64,000 nucleotides of DNA from Paraburkholderia bannensis (GTDB lineage Bacteria; Pseudomonadota; Gammaproteobacteria; Burkholderiales; Burkholderiaceae): the NCBI RefSeq assembly GCF_014200455.1, contig NZ_JACHBW010000003.1, positions 248,001 through 312,000 of the forward strand, given 5' to 3'. The position numbers were made by a program, and so were the translations under genes. A model generated the notes under the pieces. The model saw only the letters and a list, made by a program, of their open reading frames with translations. It did no database searches and was not told where the DNA came from. Shown piece by piece: positions 24,023 to 33,506 of the stretch (the first letter of the stretch is position 1; every line of letters starts with the position of its first letter).

Positions 24023-25192
24023 ATGGCGTTGCAAACCCATCCGTTGCGCCTCGCGATGGTTGCTGGCGAACCGTCCGGCGACCTGCTCGCATCGTCGCTG
24101 CTCAAGGGGCTGACCAGCAAGCTGCCGGATACGGCGCAGTACTACGGAATCGGCGGCCCGCGCATGCAGGCCGTCGGTTTCGACGCGCACTGGCCGATGG
24201 ACAAGCTCACGGTGCGCGGCTACGTCGAGGCTCTCAAGCATATTCCCGAAATCCTGCGCATCCGCCGTGAGTTGAAGCATCAGCTGCTTGCGGAGCAACC
24301 CGATGTTTTTATCGGTGTGGACGCGCCGGATTTCAACTTCGGCCTCGAACATTCGTTGCGCGAAGCCGGCATTCCCACCATCCATTTCGTCTGTCCGTCG
24401 ATCTGGGCGTGGCGGGGCGGGCGCATCAAGAAGATCCAGAAGTCCGTGGATCACATGCTCTGCGTGTTCCCGTTCGAGACCGCGATCCTGGAAAAAGCCG
24501 GCGTGGCGGCGTCCTACGTGGGTCATCCGCTCGCCGACGACATCCCGCTTGAGCCGGACGTGCCGGGCGCGCGCCGGGCGCTCGGCTTGCCCGATGGCGG
24601 CCCGATTATCGCGGTGCTGCCCGGCAGCCGCCGTTCCGAGATCAACCTGATCGGCCCGACGTTTTTCGACGCCATGCAGATCATGCAGGAGCGCGAACCG
24701 GGTCTGCGCTTCGTGATGCCGGCGGCCACGCCTGCGATTCATGCACAGTTGCAGGAGCTGGCGAGCCAGCATCAAGGGCTTGCGCTCACGATCGTCGACG
24801 GTCAGTCGCAACTCGCGATGACGGCCGCCGACGCGATTCTCGTAAAAAGCGGCACGGTCACGCTGGAAGCGGCGCTGCTCAAGAAGCCGATGGTGATCTC
24901 GTACAAGGTGCCCTGGCTCACCGGGCAGATCATGCGCCGTCAGGGCTATCTGCCTTACGTGGGGCTGCCCAATATTCTTGCAGGGCGCTTCGTGGTGCCG
25001 GAAATCCTCCAGCATTTCGCCACGCCTGAAGCGCTCGCGGATGCCACGCTCACGCAGTTGCACGACGAGGCAAACCGGCGCACGCTCACCGAAGTGTTCA
25101 CGCAGATGCATCACACGCTGCGTCAGAACACCCAGGAGCGCGCGGCCGAAGTGGTCGCGCGCGTGTTGGAAAGCCGCAAGGGTCGGGCATGA
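24023..25192 (+). CDS. lpxB: Lipid A disaccharide synthase LpxB
   Basis: Glycosyltransferase (GT19) that joins UDP-2,3-diacylglucosamine and lipid X. Typical segments are [19 protein letters not shown] at the N-terminus, [23 protein letters not shown] in the donor-binding domain, and [13 protein letters not shown]. 389 aa. Spaced three bases from lpxA and overlapping rnhB by four, so the run is tightly coupled. Confidence 0.96.
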   Translation: MALQTHPLRLAMVAGEPSGDLLASSLLKGLTSKLPDTAQYYGIGGPRMQAVGFDAHWPMDKLTVRGYVEALKHIPEILRIRRELKHQLLAEQPDVFIGVDAPDFNFGLEHSLREAGIPTIHFVCPSIWAWRGGRIKKIQKSVDHMLCVFPFETAILEKAGVAASYVGHPLADDIPLEPDVPGARRALGLPDGGPIIAVLPGSRRSEINLIGPTFFDAMQIMQEREPGLRFVMPAATPAIHAQLQELASQHQGLALTIVDGQSQLAMTAADAILVKSGTVTLEAALLKKPMVISYKVPWLTGQIMRRQGYLPYVGLPNILAGRFVVPEILQHFATPEALADATLTQLHDEANRRTLTEVFTQMHHTLRQNTQERAAEVVARVLESRKGRA

Positions 25193-25899
25193 GCGAGGGG
25201 ATCACCAAACGTACCAAGGCTGCAAAGGCTAAAGCGCCTTCGCAGGCCGCGCAAAAACGCGCCATTCGTCTACAGCTTGCGGAGCAGGCTGGCCTGCTGT
25301 TCGAATCGCCTGAAGACATCATCTGCGGCGTAGACGAAGCAGGGCGCGGACCGCTGGCCGGTCCCGTGGTCGCGGCGGCTGTGATTCTCGATCCGGCGCG
25401 TCCGATCGCAGGTCTTGACGACTCCAAGGCGCTGACTGCGAAGTCGCGCGACGCGCTCTACGACTTGATCGTCGAACGCTCGCTCGCCTGGTGCGTTGCC
25501 AAAGCGAGCGTCGAGGAAATCGACACGCTCAATATCCTGCACGCGACCATGCTGGCGATGCGCCGCGCCGTCGAGGGCCTGAGCGTGACGCCGACGCTTG
25601 CGAAGATCGATGGCAACCGTTGCCCGGTCCTGCCGGTGCGCAGCGAAGCCGTGATCGGCGGCGACGCGCTGGTCCCGGCGATCTCGGCGGCTTCGATCAT
25701 TGCGAAGGTCACGCGTGACCGCATGCTGCTGGAGCTGCATACGGCGTTTCCCGCCTACGGGTTCGACGCGCATGCCGGTTACGGCACGCCACAGCATCTG
25801 GCGGCGCTGCGCGCGCATGGCCCGTGCGCACATCATCGGCGCTCGTTTGCGCCTGTGCGCGAAGCCTATGAGCTGCATGGCGTGATCGTATCCGCCTGA
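25189..25899 (+). CDS. rnhB: Ribonuclease HII
   Basis: Cuts RNA in RNA-DNA hybrids and removes ribonucleotides from DNA. The active-site motif [20 protein letters not shown] supplies Asp and Glu carboxylates, and [13 protein letters not shown] follows later. An N-terminal extension of about 43 residues, Lys/Ala/Gln-rich, precedes the catalytic core. No alternative start occurs within it, and the ATGA overlap with lpxB supports 25189. Confidence 0.94.
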   Translation: MSEGITKRTKAAKAKAPSQAAQKRAIRLQLAEQAGLLFESPEDIICGVDEAGRGPLAGPVVAAAVILDPARPIAGLDDSKALTAKSRDALYDLIVERSLAWCVAKASVEEIDTLNILHATMLAMRRAVEGLSVTPTLAKIDGNRCPVLPVRSEAVIGGDALVPAISAASIIAKVTRDRMLLELHTAFPAYGFDAHAGYGTPQHLAALRAHGPCAHHRRSFAPVREAYELHGVIVSA

Positions 25900-25927
25900 G
25901 CTTGCCGATGCGCTTGCCGAACTTATC

Positions 25928-25962
25928 CGGCGCCGCCTCGTGCGGCGCCGTTTTCCTTTTTA
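25928..25962 (+). terminator. Terminator after rnhB
   Basis: Perfect nine-pair stem CGGCGCCGC/GCGGCGCCG with a five-base loop and TTTTCCTTTTT behind it. It lies 28 bases after the rnhB stop and 32 bases before the next start, so it may end the long rpsB-rnhB block. Confidence 0.75.
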
Positions 25963-25993
25963 CCGATCAACATTCGATTCGCCAGGCCTGCCC

Positions 25994-26779
25994 GTGAAAG
26001 CCATTACCTCGCGCGACAATCCGCTCTACAAGCGCCTCAAGGCGCTGGCCGGCTCGACGCATCAACAGCGGCGTGCCCATCAGGCCCTGCTCGAAGGGTT
26101 CCACCTCGCGAGCGCCTGGCTCGATGGCGGCGCGCAGCCGGAATATTGCGTCGTCACTGAAGGCGCACTCGGCCACGAAGAGGCGCAGGATATCGTCGCG
26201 CGCGTCGACGAGCGCCGCGTCATTACATTGCCCGATGCCTTGTTCGGCCAGCTATCCAACGTCGTGCACGGCGCGGGCATGTTGCTGCTCGTCGATATGC
26301 CCGAGGCGAGCCTGCCGCAGCGCGTCGACTCGACCTGTATCGTGCTGGACGGTCTGCAGGACGCAGGCAATGTCGGCTCGATCCTGCGCAGCGCGGCGGC
26401 GGCCGGCATCGAACGGGTGTTCTGCACGCCGGGCACGGCTTACGCGTGGTCGTCCAAGGTGCTGCGCTCGGCGATGGGCGCGCATTTTCTGCTGAAGGTC
26501 TACGAGAACGTCGAGCCGCAGGCGCTGATCGACATGCTCGGCGTGCCGGTCGTCATCACCGATTCGCACGGCGCAAAGGCCATCGACGAAGCCGATCTGA
26601 CGGGGCAGGTCGCCTGGGTATTCGGTAACGAAGGCGCGGGCGTATCGCAGGTGTGGCGCGACGCGGCGGCGCTGCGCGTGACGATTCCGCAGCCGGGCGG
26701 CATGGAGTCGCTCAATGTAGCGGCGGCGGCGGCGGTGTGCGTGTTCGAGCAATGCCGGCAGCAGCGTCACGCACGTTGA
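25994..26779 (+). CDS. TrmH/SpoU-family RNA 2'-O-methyltransferase
   Basis: A SPOUT-fold methyltransferase acting on rRNA or tRNA with SAM. The three SpoU motifs are visible: LDGLQDAGNVGSILRSAAAA (motif 1), WVFGNEGAGVS (motif 2) and IPQPGGMESLNVAAAAAV (motif 3). The N-terminal domain (KAITSRDNPLYKRLKALAG) is the substrate-binding type found in TsnR/RlmB relatives. I start at the GTG at 25994 because this gives that N-terminus; the frame is open to 25940. Target nucleotide unknown. Confidence 0.87.
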   Translation: MKAITSRDNPLYKRLKALAGSTHQQRRAHQALLEGFHLASAWLDGGAQPEYCVVTEGALGHEEAQDIVARVDERRVITLPDALFGQLSNVVHGAGMLLLVDMPEASLPQRVDSTCIVLDGLQDAGNVGSILRSAAAAGIERVFCTPGTAYAWSSKVLRSAMGAHFLLKVYENVEPQALIDMLGVPVVITDSHGAKAIDEADLTGQVAWVFGNEGAGVSQVWRDAAALRVTIPQPGGMESLNVAAAAAVCVFEQCRQQRHAR

Positions 26780-26797
26780 CCTGACGCGCCGCGTAAA

Positions 26798-26837
26798 GCA
26801 AAAAGGCCTGCGAATGAACAATCGCAGGCCTTTTTTG
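26798..26837. terminator. Bidirectional terminator between the RNA methyltransferase gene and ppsR
   Basis: AAAGGCCTGCGA and TCGCAGGCCTTT pair around an eight-base loop, flanked by A-run and T-run, between two convergent genes. Confidence 0.85.
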
Positions 26838-26850
26838 TTGCAAACCGCGA

Positions 26851-27666
26851 TTAGTACGCGGGTTTGTCGATGCGGATCTCTTGCAGGATCGTCGTGGCGA
26901 TTTCCTCGATCGACTTGTGCGTCGACGAGAGCCACTTGATGCCTTCGCGGCGCATCATCGCTTCGGCTTCGTTGACCTCGTAGCGACAGTTTTCCAGCGC
27001 CGCATACTTGCTGCCGGGACGCCGTTCGTTACGGATCTCCGTCAGACGCTGCGGATCGATCGACAGCCCGAAAATCTTCGAGCGGTGCGGCAGCAGCGAA
27101 GTTGGCAACTTGCCGCGTTCGAAATCGTCCGGAATCAGCGGATAGTTCGCCGCCTTCACGCCGTATTGCATCGCCAGATACAGGCTGGTCGGCGTTTTGC
27201 CGCTGCGCGACACGCCCACCAGGATCACGTCGGCGTCGGCGAGATTGCGGTCGGACTGGCCGTCGTCGTGCGCGAGCGAGAAGTTGATCGCCTCGATACG
27301 ATTCTTGTATTCGTCCGTGTCCGCGTTCTGGTGGCCGCGGCCCATGGCGTGGCTCGACTTCAGCTCCAGTTCCTGCTCCAGCGGTTCCACAAAGGTCTGG
27401 AACATGTCGAGCACGAGCGCGTTCGCGCGTTTGACGATCTCGTTCGAGCTGCTGTCCACCAGCGTCGTGAAGACGATCGGGCGACGGCCTTCCTGTACCG
27501 CGGCTTCGTTGATCTTTTCGGCGGTGGCATAAGCCTTGTCCGAAGAATCGACGAAGGGCACGCGCACAAGGCGGAATTTCTGGTCGAACTGCGACAGGAT
27601 CGAATGCGCGAACGTTTCGGCAGTGATCCCGGTACCGTCGGAGACGATGAATACGGTAGGCGGCAT
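26851..27666 (-). CDS. ppsR: Phosphoenolpyruvate synthase regulatory protein (bifunctional Ser/Thr kinase - pyrophosphorylase)
   Basis: DUF299 family: ADP-dependent kinase and Pi-dependent pyrophosphorylase that switches PEP synthase off and on. The P-loop GVSRSGKTPTS lies at residues 151-161. The N-terminal signature TVFIVSDGTGITAETFAHS follows the ATG at 27666. An upstream frame to 27864 adds 66 unrelated residues and is rejected. It is divergent from ppsA, its substrate, which strongly supports the assignment. Confidence 0.95.
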   Translation of the reverse strand: MPPTVFIVSDGTGITAETFAHSILSQFDQKFRLVRVPFVDSSDKAYATAEKINEAAVQEGRRPIVFTTLVDSSSNEIVKRANALVLDMFQTFVEPLEQELELKSSHAMGRGHQNADTDEYKNRIEAINFSLAHDDGQSDRNLADADVILVGVSRSGKTPTSLYLAMQYGVKAANYPLIPDDFERGKLPTSLLPHRSKIFGLSIDPQRLTEIRNERRPGSKYAALENCRYEVNEAEAMMRREGIKWLSSTHKSIEEIATTILQEIRIDKPAY

Positions 27667-28078
27667 CGGTTGAGGCTGGGTACGTGAGCTGCTGGTGCGC
27701 TCGTGACGGGTTGGAAAGCCCGGTAGGCGCTGGGCGGACCGCTGTGGGACGATTCCGGCGCGCGTTTCTCGCCGACTGACACATTTTCCGTAGTCGGCAC
27801 GGTAGAATAGCGGCAACCTGTTGGATAAGCAATTGCAGTGCAACCGCGCCAAAGCGGAGTCCATCGTGGCTCAAACTGGCGTCAACTTGCAGCGATTCTG
27901 TATAACTTCCTGCAATCGCGCGCATCTCCCTGCTTTTCCTCAAGCCTGCTCCAGCCCCATGGAGCCTCGGCGATTGCTTCTCCAACAGGTTGCGCAAGAC
28001 GCGAAATCGCCCCAATGGGTGACTCGCGTTCGAGCCCACTTGCGCAGCCGTGAATTTTTTTCACACTTAGGGGCTTGT
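27667..28078. other. Divergent ppsR-ppsA control region
   Basis: 412 bases without a supported gene. Both promoters must lie here. A TATAAC hexamer at 27901-27906 is a weak -10 candidate for ppsA, but no good -35 is seen. The upstream extension of the ppsA frame (from 27821) has no similarity to the family. Confidence 0.4.
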
Positions 28079-30478
28079 ATGACTAACACCGTTGCCAAGG
28101 ATCAGGCTTATGTAGTGCCTTTCGAGCAGTTGCGGATGACCGACGTTGAGATCGTGGGCGGCAAGAACGCCTCGCTCGGCGAAATGATCAGCCAGCTGGC
28201 TGAAGCCGGCGTGCGCGTGCCCACGGGCTTCGCCACGACTGCGCTCGCCTTCCGCGACTTCCTGAAGCACAACAACCTGACCGAACGGATCGCCGCTCGT
28301 CTGGAAACGCTCGACGTCGACGATGTCAAGGCGCTGGCTGAGGCCGGCAAGGAAATCCGTCAGTGGATCGTCGATGCGCCGCTGCAGCCGAAGCTGGAAG
28401 CGGACATCCGCGCCGGCTTCGACACGCTGCAGGCCGGCTCGCCGTCCGAGCTGTCGTTTGCCGTGCGCTCGTCGGCAACGGCAGAAGATCTGCCCGATGC
28501 ATCGTTCGCCGGTCAACAGGAAAGCTACCTGAACGTGGTGGGCGTCGAAGACGTGCTCGACCGCCTCAAGCACGTGTTCGCGTCGCTCTACAACGACCGC
28601 GCCATTTCCTATCGCGTCCACAAGGGTTTCACTCACGCTGAAGTCGCGCTGTCGGCTGGCGTGCAGCGTATGGTCCGCTCGGACCGAGGCGCAGCCGGCG
28701 TGATGTTCACGCTGGACACGGAATCGGGCTTCAAGGACGCCGTTTTCGTCACGTCGAGCTACGGTCTCGGTGAAACCGTGGTGCAGGGCGCCGTGAATCC
28801 GGACGAGTTCTACGTCTTCAAGACCACGCTCGCACAAGGCAAGGCGCCGATCATCCGCCGCTCGATCGGCTCGAAGCTCATCAAGATGGAATTCACGCAG
28901 CCGGGCGAGCCGGGCCGCGTGAAGACGGTCGACGTTTCGCACGAGCAGCGCAACCGCTTCTCGATCACCGATGAAGACGTGATCGAATTGGCCAAGTACG
29001 CCGTCATCATCGAAAAGCACTATCAGCGTCCGATGGACATCGAGTGGGGCAAGGATGGCCTCGACGGCAAGATCTTCATTCTCCAGGCGCGTCCGGAGAC
29101 GGTGAAGAGCCAGGCCGGCGGCAAAGCCGAGCAGCGCTTCAAGCTCAAGGGCCAGTCGCAGGTGCTCGCAACGGGTCGCGCCATCGGCCAGAAGATCGGC
29201 GCGGGCCGCGTGAAGGTGATTCACGACCCGTCCGAAATGGAACGCGTGCAGCCGGGCGACGTGCTGGTTGCCGACATGACCGACCCGAACTGGGAGCCGG
29301 TGATGAAGCGCGCAGCGGCGATCGTCACGAACCGTGGCGGCCGCACCTGCCACGCGGCGATCATCGCGCGTGAGCTGGGCGTGCCGGCCGTGGTGGGCTG
29401 CGGCGACGCAACCGACGTGCTGAAGGACGGCGCGCTGGTGACGGTTTCGTGCGCGGAAGGCGACGAAGGCCGCATCTATGACGGTCTGCTGGAAACCGAA
29501 GTGAGCGAAGTCCAGCGTGGCGAGCTGCCGGCTATTCCGGTCAAGATCATGATGAACGTCGGCAATCCGCAACTCGCGTTCGACTTCTCGCAGTTGCCGA
29601 ACGCCGGTGTGGGTCTCGCGCGTCTCGAATTCATCATCAACAACAACATCGGCGTTCACCCGAAGGCGATCCTCGAATATCCGAACATCGACGCGGACCT
29701 GAAGAAGGCGGTCGAGAGCGTGGCGCGCGGTCATGCGTCGCCGCGTGCGTTCTACGTCGACAAGCTCACGGAAGGCATCGCCACGATCGGCGCGGCGTTC
29801 TATCCGAAGCCCGTCATCGTGCGTATGTCGGACTTCAAGTCGAACGAGTACAAGAAGCTGATCGGCGGTTCGCGCTACGAGCCGGACGAAGAAAACCCGA
29901 TGCTGGGCTTCCGCGGCGCATCGCGTTACATCGCCGACGACTTCGCGCAGGCGTTCGAAATGGAGTGCCTGGCGCTCAAGCGCGTGCGTGAAGAGATGGG
30001 TCTCACGAACGTCGAGATCATGGTGCCGTTCGTGCGTACGCTCAAGCAGGCAGAGCGCGTGGTCGCGCTGCTGGCGAAGTACGGTCTGAAGCGCGGCGAA
30101 AACGGCCTGCGCCTGATCATGATGTGCGAAGTGCCGACCAACGCGATTCTGGCCGAAGAGTTCCTGCAGTACTTCGACGGTTTCTCGATCGGCTCGAACG
30201 ACCTCACGCAGCTCACGCTCGGCCTCGACCGGGATTCGGGCATGGAACTGCTCGCCGCCGACTTCGACGAACGCGATCCGGCCGTCAAGTTCCTGCTCAA
30301 GCGCGCGATCGAAACCTGCCTTCGCCTGAACAAGTACGTCGGCATCTGCGGTCAAGGGCCGTCCGATCATCCGGACTTCGCTCAATGGCTCGCGGAAGAA
30401 GGCATCGCGTCGATCTCGCTGAACCCCGACACGGTGGTCGAAACGTGGCAGGCGCTGGCGAAGGCGCAAGCGAAGTGA
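28079..30478 (+). CDS. ppsA: Phosphoenolpyruvate synthase (pyruvate, water dikinase)
   Basis: Converts pyruvate and ATP to PEP, AMP and Pi, the entry to gluconeogenesis. The N-terminal ATP-grasp domain begins [15 protein letters not shown]. The phosphorylated swivel histidine is His425 in [17 protein letters not shown]. The C-terminal TIM barrel carries [20 protein letters not shown] and the cysteine segment [11 protein letters not shown]. The ATG at 28079 gives 799 aa, the usual length. Confidence 0.96.
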   Translation: MTNTVAKDQAYVVPFEQLRMTDVEIVGGKNASLGEMISQLAEAGVRVPTGFATTALAFRDFLKHNNLTERIAARLETLDVDDVKALAEAGKEIRQWIVDAPLQPKLEADIRAGFDTLQAGSPSELSFAVRSSATAEDLPDASFAGQQESYLNVVGVEDVLDRLKHVFASLYNDRAISYRVHKGFTHAEVALSAGVQRMVRSDRGAAGVMFTLDTESGFKDAVFVTSSYGLGETVVQGAVNPDEFYVFKTTLAQGKAPIIRRSIGSKLIKMEFTQPGEPGRVKTVDVSHEQRNRFSITDEDVIELAKYAVIIEKHYQRPMDIEWGKDGLDGKIFILQARPETVKSQAGGKAEQRFKLKGQSQVLATGRAIGQKIGAGRVKVIHDPSEMERVQPGDVLVADMTDPNWEPVMKRAAAIVTNRGGRTCHAAIIARELGVPAVVGCGDATDVLKDGALVTVSCAEGDEGRIYDGLLETEVSEVQRGELPAIPVKIMMNVGNPQLAFDFSQLPNAGVGLARLEFIINNNIGVHPKAILEYPNIDADLKKAVESVARGHASPRAFYVDKLTEGIATIGAAFYPKPVIVRMSDFKSNEYKKLIGGSRYEPDEENPMLGFRGASRYIADDFAQAFEMECLALKRVREEMGLTNVEIMVPFVRTLKQAERVVALLAKYGLKRGENGLRLIMMCEVPTNAILAEEFLQYFDGFSIGSNDLTQLTLGLDRDSGMELLAADFDERDPAVKFLLKRAIETCLRLNKYVGICGQGPSDHPDFAQWLAEEGIASISLNPDTVVETWQALAKAQAK

Positions 30479-30576
30479 GCGTGAAGTAAGCGCGAAATAG
30501 CCGCCGCGCACGAGGCTTGATGCAGCTTGCATTGCGCGCTCGCACGCGGCGGAAATGAGTGTCAGCTTCGTGCTAT

Positions 30577-30606
30577 AACACCCCGGTCTATCCGGGGTGT
30601 TTTACT
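30577..30606 (+). terminator. Terminator between ppsA and the NfeD-type gene
   Basis: Perfect ten-pair stem AACACCCCGG/CCGGGGTGTT with a five-base loop and a short T-rich tail (TTTACTTT). It lies 100 bases after ppsA. Confidence 0.7.
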
Positions 30607-30619
30607 TTGGGAGGTCGCT

Positions 30620-31057
30620 GTGGGTCCGCATGGTTTGTTCTGGTGGATCGGCGCGGGCGTGCTGATCGTGGCCGAGCTGATGACCGGCACCTTCTATCTG
30701 CTGATGATCGCGCTGGGCTTTCTGGCTGGCGCGCTCGCGTTCGAGTTGGGCGCGCCGCTCGACGCGCAGTTCGCGATCGCCGCGCTGGTGGCGCTGGTAG
30801 CCGTGATCGCGCTGCGGCGCTCGCGCTTCGGACGCAAGCGCCGCATGGTCGATGCATCGAGCGACCCCGGCGTGAATCTCGATATTGGCTCCACGCTCAC
30901 GGTGGCCGCTTGGCATGAAGGCCGCGCGCGCACCATGTATCGCGGCGCCGAATGGGACGTCGAACTCGCGCCCGGCGAGCCCGAAGACGCCCACCTCTAT
31001 CAGATCAAGGCCGTACGCGGCAGTTGCCTTATCGTGGCGGGCGCGCATCACGCGTAA
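30620..31057 (+). CDS. NfeD-family membrane protein
   Basis: A 145-residue protein with two or three N-terminal transmembrane segments (FWWIGAGVLIVAELMTG, YLLMIALGFLAGALAF, FAIAALVALVAVIAL). A C-terminal OB-fold-like NfeD domain follows (NLDIGSTLTVAAW ... YRGAEWDVEL). The GTG at 30620 follows GGAGG at a good distance and skips a spurious 31-codon upstream extension. NfeD proteins are typically paired with SPFH/slipin genes, as here. They are thought to act in membrane-domain organisation or quality control. Confidence 0.88.
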   Translation: MGPHGLFWWIGAGVLIVAELMTGTFYLLMIALGFLAGALAFELGAPLDAQFAIAALVALVAVIALRRSRFGRKRRMVDASSDPGVNLDIGSTLTVAAWHEGRARTMYRGAEWDVELAPGEPEDAHLYQIKAVRGSCLIVAGAHHA

Positions 31058-31104
31058 GTCGCATCAACGTTCCAGAGCGGTCGAATCAAAACAAGGGGAA
31101 GCGC

Positions 31105-32061
31105 ATGCAAGTACCAGTTGTCGGGCTGATTCTGCTCGTGATCGTCATCGTCTTGATCTCGAAGACCGTCAAGATCGTGCCGCAGCAGCATGCGTGGGTG
31201 CTGGAGCGGCTGGGCCGCTATCACGGCACGCTCACGCCGGGGCTCACGATCGTTCTGCCGTTCATCGACCGCGTGGCCTACAAGCACGTGCTCAAGGAAA
31301 TCCCGCTCGACGTGCCCAGCCAGATCTGTATCACGCGCGACAACACGCAGCTGCAGGTGGACGGCGTGTTGTACTTCCAGGTGACGGATCCGATGAAGGC
31401 GTCATATGGATCGAGCAACTTCGTGTTCGCAATCACGCAGCTCTCGCAGACCACGCTGCGCTCGGTGATCGGCAAGCTCGAACTCGACAAGACCTTTGAG
31501 GAGCGCGATTTCATCAACCATAGCGTGGTGTCGTCGCTCGACGAAGCGGCGTCGAACTGGGGCGTGAAGGTGCTGCGCTACGAGATCAAGGATCTGACGC
31601 CGCCGAAGGAAATTCTTCACGCGATGCAGGCGCAGATCACGGCCGAGCGCGAGAAGCGCGCGCTGATCGCGGCCTCGGAAGGGCGCAAGCAGGAGCAGAT
31701 CAACCTCGCGGCGGGCGCGCGCGAAGCGGCGATCCAGAAGTCGGAAGGCGAGAGGCAGGCCGCGATCAACCAGGCGCAGGGCCAGGCGGCGGCGATTCTG
31801 GCGGTGGCGGAGGCCAACGCTCAAGCGATCCAGAAGATCGGCAATTCGATCCAGGCGCAGGGTGGCATGGATGCGGTGAACCTGAAGGTCGCCGAGCAAT
31901 ACGTGACAGCCTTCGGCAACCTGGCGAAGCAGGGTAATACATTGATCGTGCCGGGCAATATGAGCGATCTGAGCTCGATGATTGCTTCGGCGCTGACGAT
32001 CGTGAACCGCACAGGCATGAAGGAGACCCAGATGAGCCGCGATTCGTCCAAGGGCGTCTGA
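31105..32061 (+). CDS. SPFH/stomatin-like protein (slipin, QmcA type)
   Basis: Membrane-anchored scaffold of the SPFH superfamily. One N-terminal hydrophobic segment (VVGLILLVIVIVLIS) is followed by the SPFH domain (IVPQQHAWVLERLGRYH ... VDGVLYFQVTDP). A long coiled-coil rich in Glu/Ala/Gln follows (REAAIQKSEGERQAAINQAQ), then a hydrophobic tail. 318 aa from the ATG at 31105, which follows AAGGGG. Paired with the NfeD gene. Function is inferred only by family. Confidence 0.9.
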   Translation: MQVPVVGLILLVIVIVLISKTVKIVPQQHAWVLERLGRYHGTLTPGLTIVLPFIDRVAYKHVLKEIPLDVPSQICITRDNTQLQVDGVLYFQVTDPMKASYGSSNFVFAITQLSQTTLRSVIGKLELDKTFEERDFINHSVVSSLDEAASNWGVKVLRYEIKDLTPPKEILHAMQAQITAEREKRALIAASEGRKQEQINLAAGAREAAIQKSEGERQAAINQAQGQAAAILAVAEANAQAIQKIGNSIQAQGGMDAVNLKVAEQYVTAFGNLAKQGNTLIVPGNMSDLSSMIASALTIVNRTGMKETQMSRDSSKGV

Positions 32062-32093
32062 GCGCGTTCTCTGGCGTTTCAGAAGTGCCAGAT

Positions 32094-32124
32094 CGACAAA
32101 AGGGCGGCCCGGGCCGCCCTTTGT
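32094..32124. terminator. Bidirectional terminator between the slipin gene and smpB
   Basis: Near-perfect palindrome ACAAAAGGGCGGCCC with GGGCCGCCCTTTGT, in a convergent intergenic gap. A- and T-rich ends allow use in both directions. Confidence 0.75.
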
Positions 32125-32137
32125 CATGCCTGCGCGC

Positions 32138-32584
32138 TCAAGTGGGATTGCGCATCAGGCGCGCCTTCTCTCGCTGCCAGTCGCGCTGCTTCTCGGTTTC
32201 GCGCTTGTCATGCAGCTTCTTGCCCTTGGCAAGGCCGATTTCGCACTTCACGCGACCGCCCTTGTAGTGGAAGTTCAGCGGCACCAGCGTGAAACCGCGC
32301 TGCTCGACCTTGCCGATCAGCTTGTCGATTTCCTCGCGGTGCAGCAGCAGCTTGCGGGTGCGCGTGGCGTCCGGATGGATGTGCGTCGAGGCTTCCGGCA
32401 GCGGGCTGATGTGCGTGCCGATCAGGAACAGCTCGCCATCCTTGATGATGACGTAGGCTTCCTTGATGTTGGCTCGCCCGGCGCGCATGGCCTTGACCTC
32501 CCATCCTTCGAGCACGAGCCCCGCCTCGTGGCGCTCTTCGATGAAGTAATCGAAGAAGGCTTTTCTGTTGTCGATGATGCTCAT
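32138..32584 (-). CDS. smpB: tmRNA-binding protein SmpB
   Basis: Carries tmRNA to stalled ribosomes for trans-translation. The core [20 protein letters not shown], then [16 protein letters not shown], is present, as is the basic C-terminal tail [19 protein letters not shown] that probes the mRNA channel. The ATG at 32584 ([10 protein letters not shown]) gives 148 aa; an upstream frame to 32665 is rejected. No ssrA (tmRNA) gene is seen in the window. Confidence 0.96.
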   Translation of the reverse strand: MSIIDNRKAFFDYFIEERHEAGLVLEGWEVKAMRAGRANIKEAYVIIKDGELFLIGTHISPLPEASTHIHPDATRTRKLLLHREEIDKLIGKVEQRGFTLVPLNFHYKGGRVKCEIGLAKGKKLHDKRETEKQRDWQREKARLMRNPT

Positions 32585-32688
32585 AGGAAAATGGGAAACG
32601 CCCAACTCGTTTAAAATTACGATTTTAGCAAAGCGGGCCAGCGAAAGCCCGCTGCGCCTCTTCACCCTTGCATCGCATTGCGCAATTT

Positions 32689-33126
32689 ATGGCGGATGTC
32701 CAGAAAACCGTGTTGATTCGCCATTCGGCGGAACAGATGTTCGACCTCGTCACCGACGTCGACGACTATCCCAACTTCCTGCCTTGGTGCGGCGGCGTCG
32801 AGGTTCGCCGCAAGGACGAAACCGGTATGGAGGCGAAGATCGATATCAACTTCAAGGGCATCAAGCAGCACTTCGCCACGCGTAACGTGCAGAAGCGCCC
32901 CGAACGTATCGATATGGAGTTCACCGACGGCCCTTTCAAGAAGTTCACCGGGTCGTGGCGCTTCACGCCGCTGCGCGCGGACGCCTGCAAGATCGAGTTC
33001 GCGCTGCACTACGAGTTTTCTAACATCATTCTCGAAAAGATCATCGGGCCGGTGTTTCATCACATCGCGAACACGTTTGTAGATTCTTTCGTGAAACGCG
33101 CCGATCAGCGTTACGGCAAGGCCTGA
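32689..33126 (+). CDS. ratA: RatA / COQ10-type START-domain protein
   Basis: A 145-residue polyketide-cyclase/START fold protein. Typical segments are MADVQKTVLIRHSAEQMFDL at the N-terminus, VDDYPNFLPWCGG, and the C-terminal helix HHIANTFVDSFVKRADQRYG. The family includes E. coli RatA, described as a ribosome-association toxin, and yeast Coq10, a ubiquinone-binding chaperone. The downstream RnfH-family gene and divergent smpB are the conserved context. Toxin activity should not be assumed. The ATG at 32689 is preferred over an upstream 32668. Confidence 0.9.
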   Translation: MADVQKTVLIRHSAEQMFDLVTDVDDYPNFLPWCGGVEVRRKDETGMEAKIDINFKGIKQHFATRNVQKRPERIDMEFTDGPFKKFTGSWRFTPLRADACKIEFALHYEFSNIILEKIIGPVFHHIANTFVDSFVKRADQRYGKA

Positions 33127-33128
33127 CC

Positions 33129-33476
33129 ATGAGCGCGAATCTGTCCTCCAGCAGCCTGTCCATCGAAGTCTGCTACGCGTTGCCCGATGTGCAGACGGTC
33201 ATCGACGTGCAGTTGCCGGCCGGTTCCACGGTGCAGCAGGCCATCGACGCCAGCGGCATATTGACGCGTCATCCCGAGATCGATCTGACGAAACTGAAGG
33301 TGGGCGTGTATGGCAAGCTCAAGCCGCTCGACGCCGGACTCGCCGATCACGACCGGGTGGAGATCTACCGGCCGCTGGTTGTGGACCCCAAGCTCGCACG
33401 CCAGCGCCGCGTCGACAAAACCCGCAAGGCGGGTTCGATCGAGGGGCGCAAGTGGCAGAACAAGGATTCGCGCTGA
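33129..33476 (+). CDS. RnfH-family ubiquitin-like protein (RatB/UPF0125)
   Basis: A 115-residue beta-grasp protein following ratA by two bases. SIEVCYALPDVQTVIDVQLP and DHDRVEIYRPLVVDPKLARQ (partially quoted) are typical of the RnfH family. Its exact role is unknown. The C-terminal tail is basic. It ends before a terminator that lies inside the 3' end of the convergent transporter gene. Confidence 0.88.
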   Translation: MSANLSSSSLSIEVCYALPDVQTVIDVQLPAGSTVQQAIDASGILTRHPEIDLTKLKVGVYGKLKPLDAGLADHDRVEIYRPLVVDPKLARQRRVDKTRKAGSIEGRKWQNKDSR

Positions 33477-33506
33477 GCTTGCGCTAATCAGTGCTCAATT
33501 ACGCAG

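Noticed and set aside
32689..33476. RatA-RatB as a toxin-antitoxin module
   Set aside because: The names come from one E. coli report. The proteins look like the conserved START-domain (COQ10-like) and RnfH housekeeping pair next to smpB, and nothing here shows toxicity.
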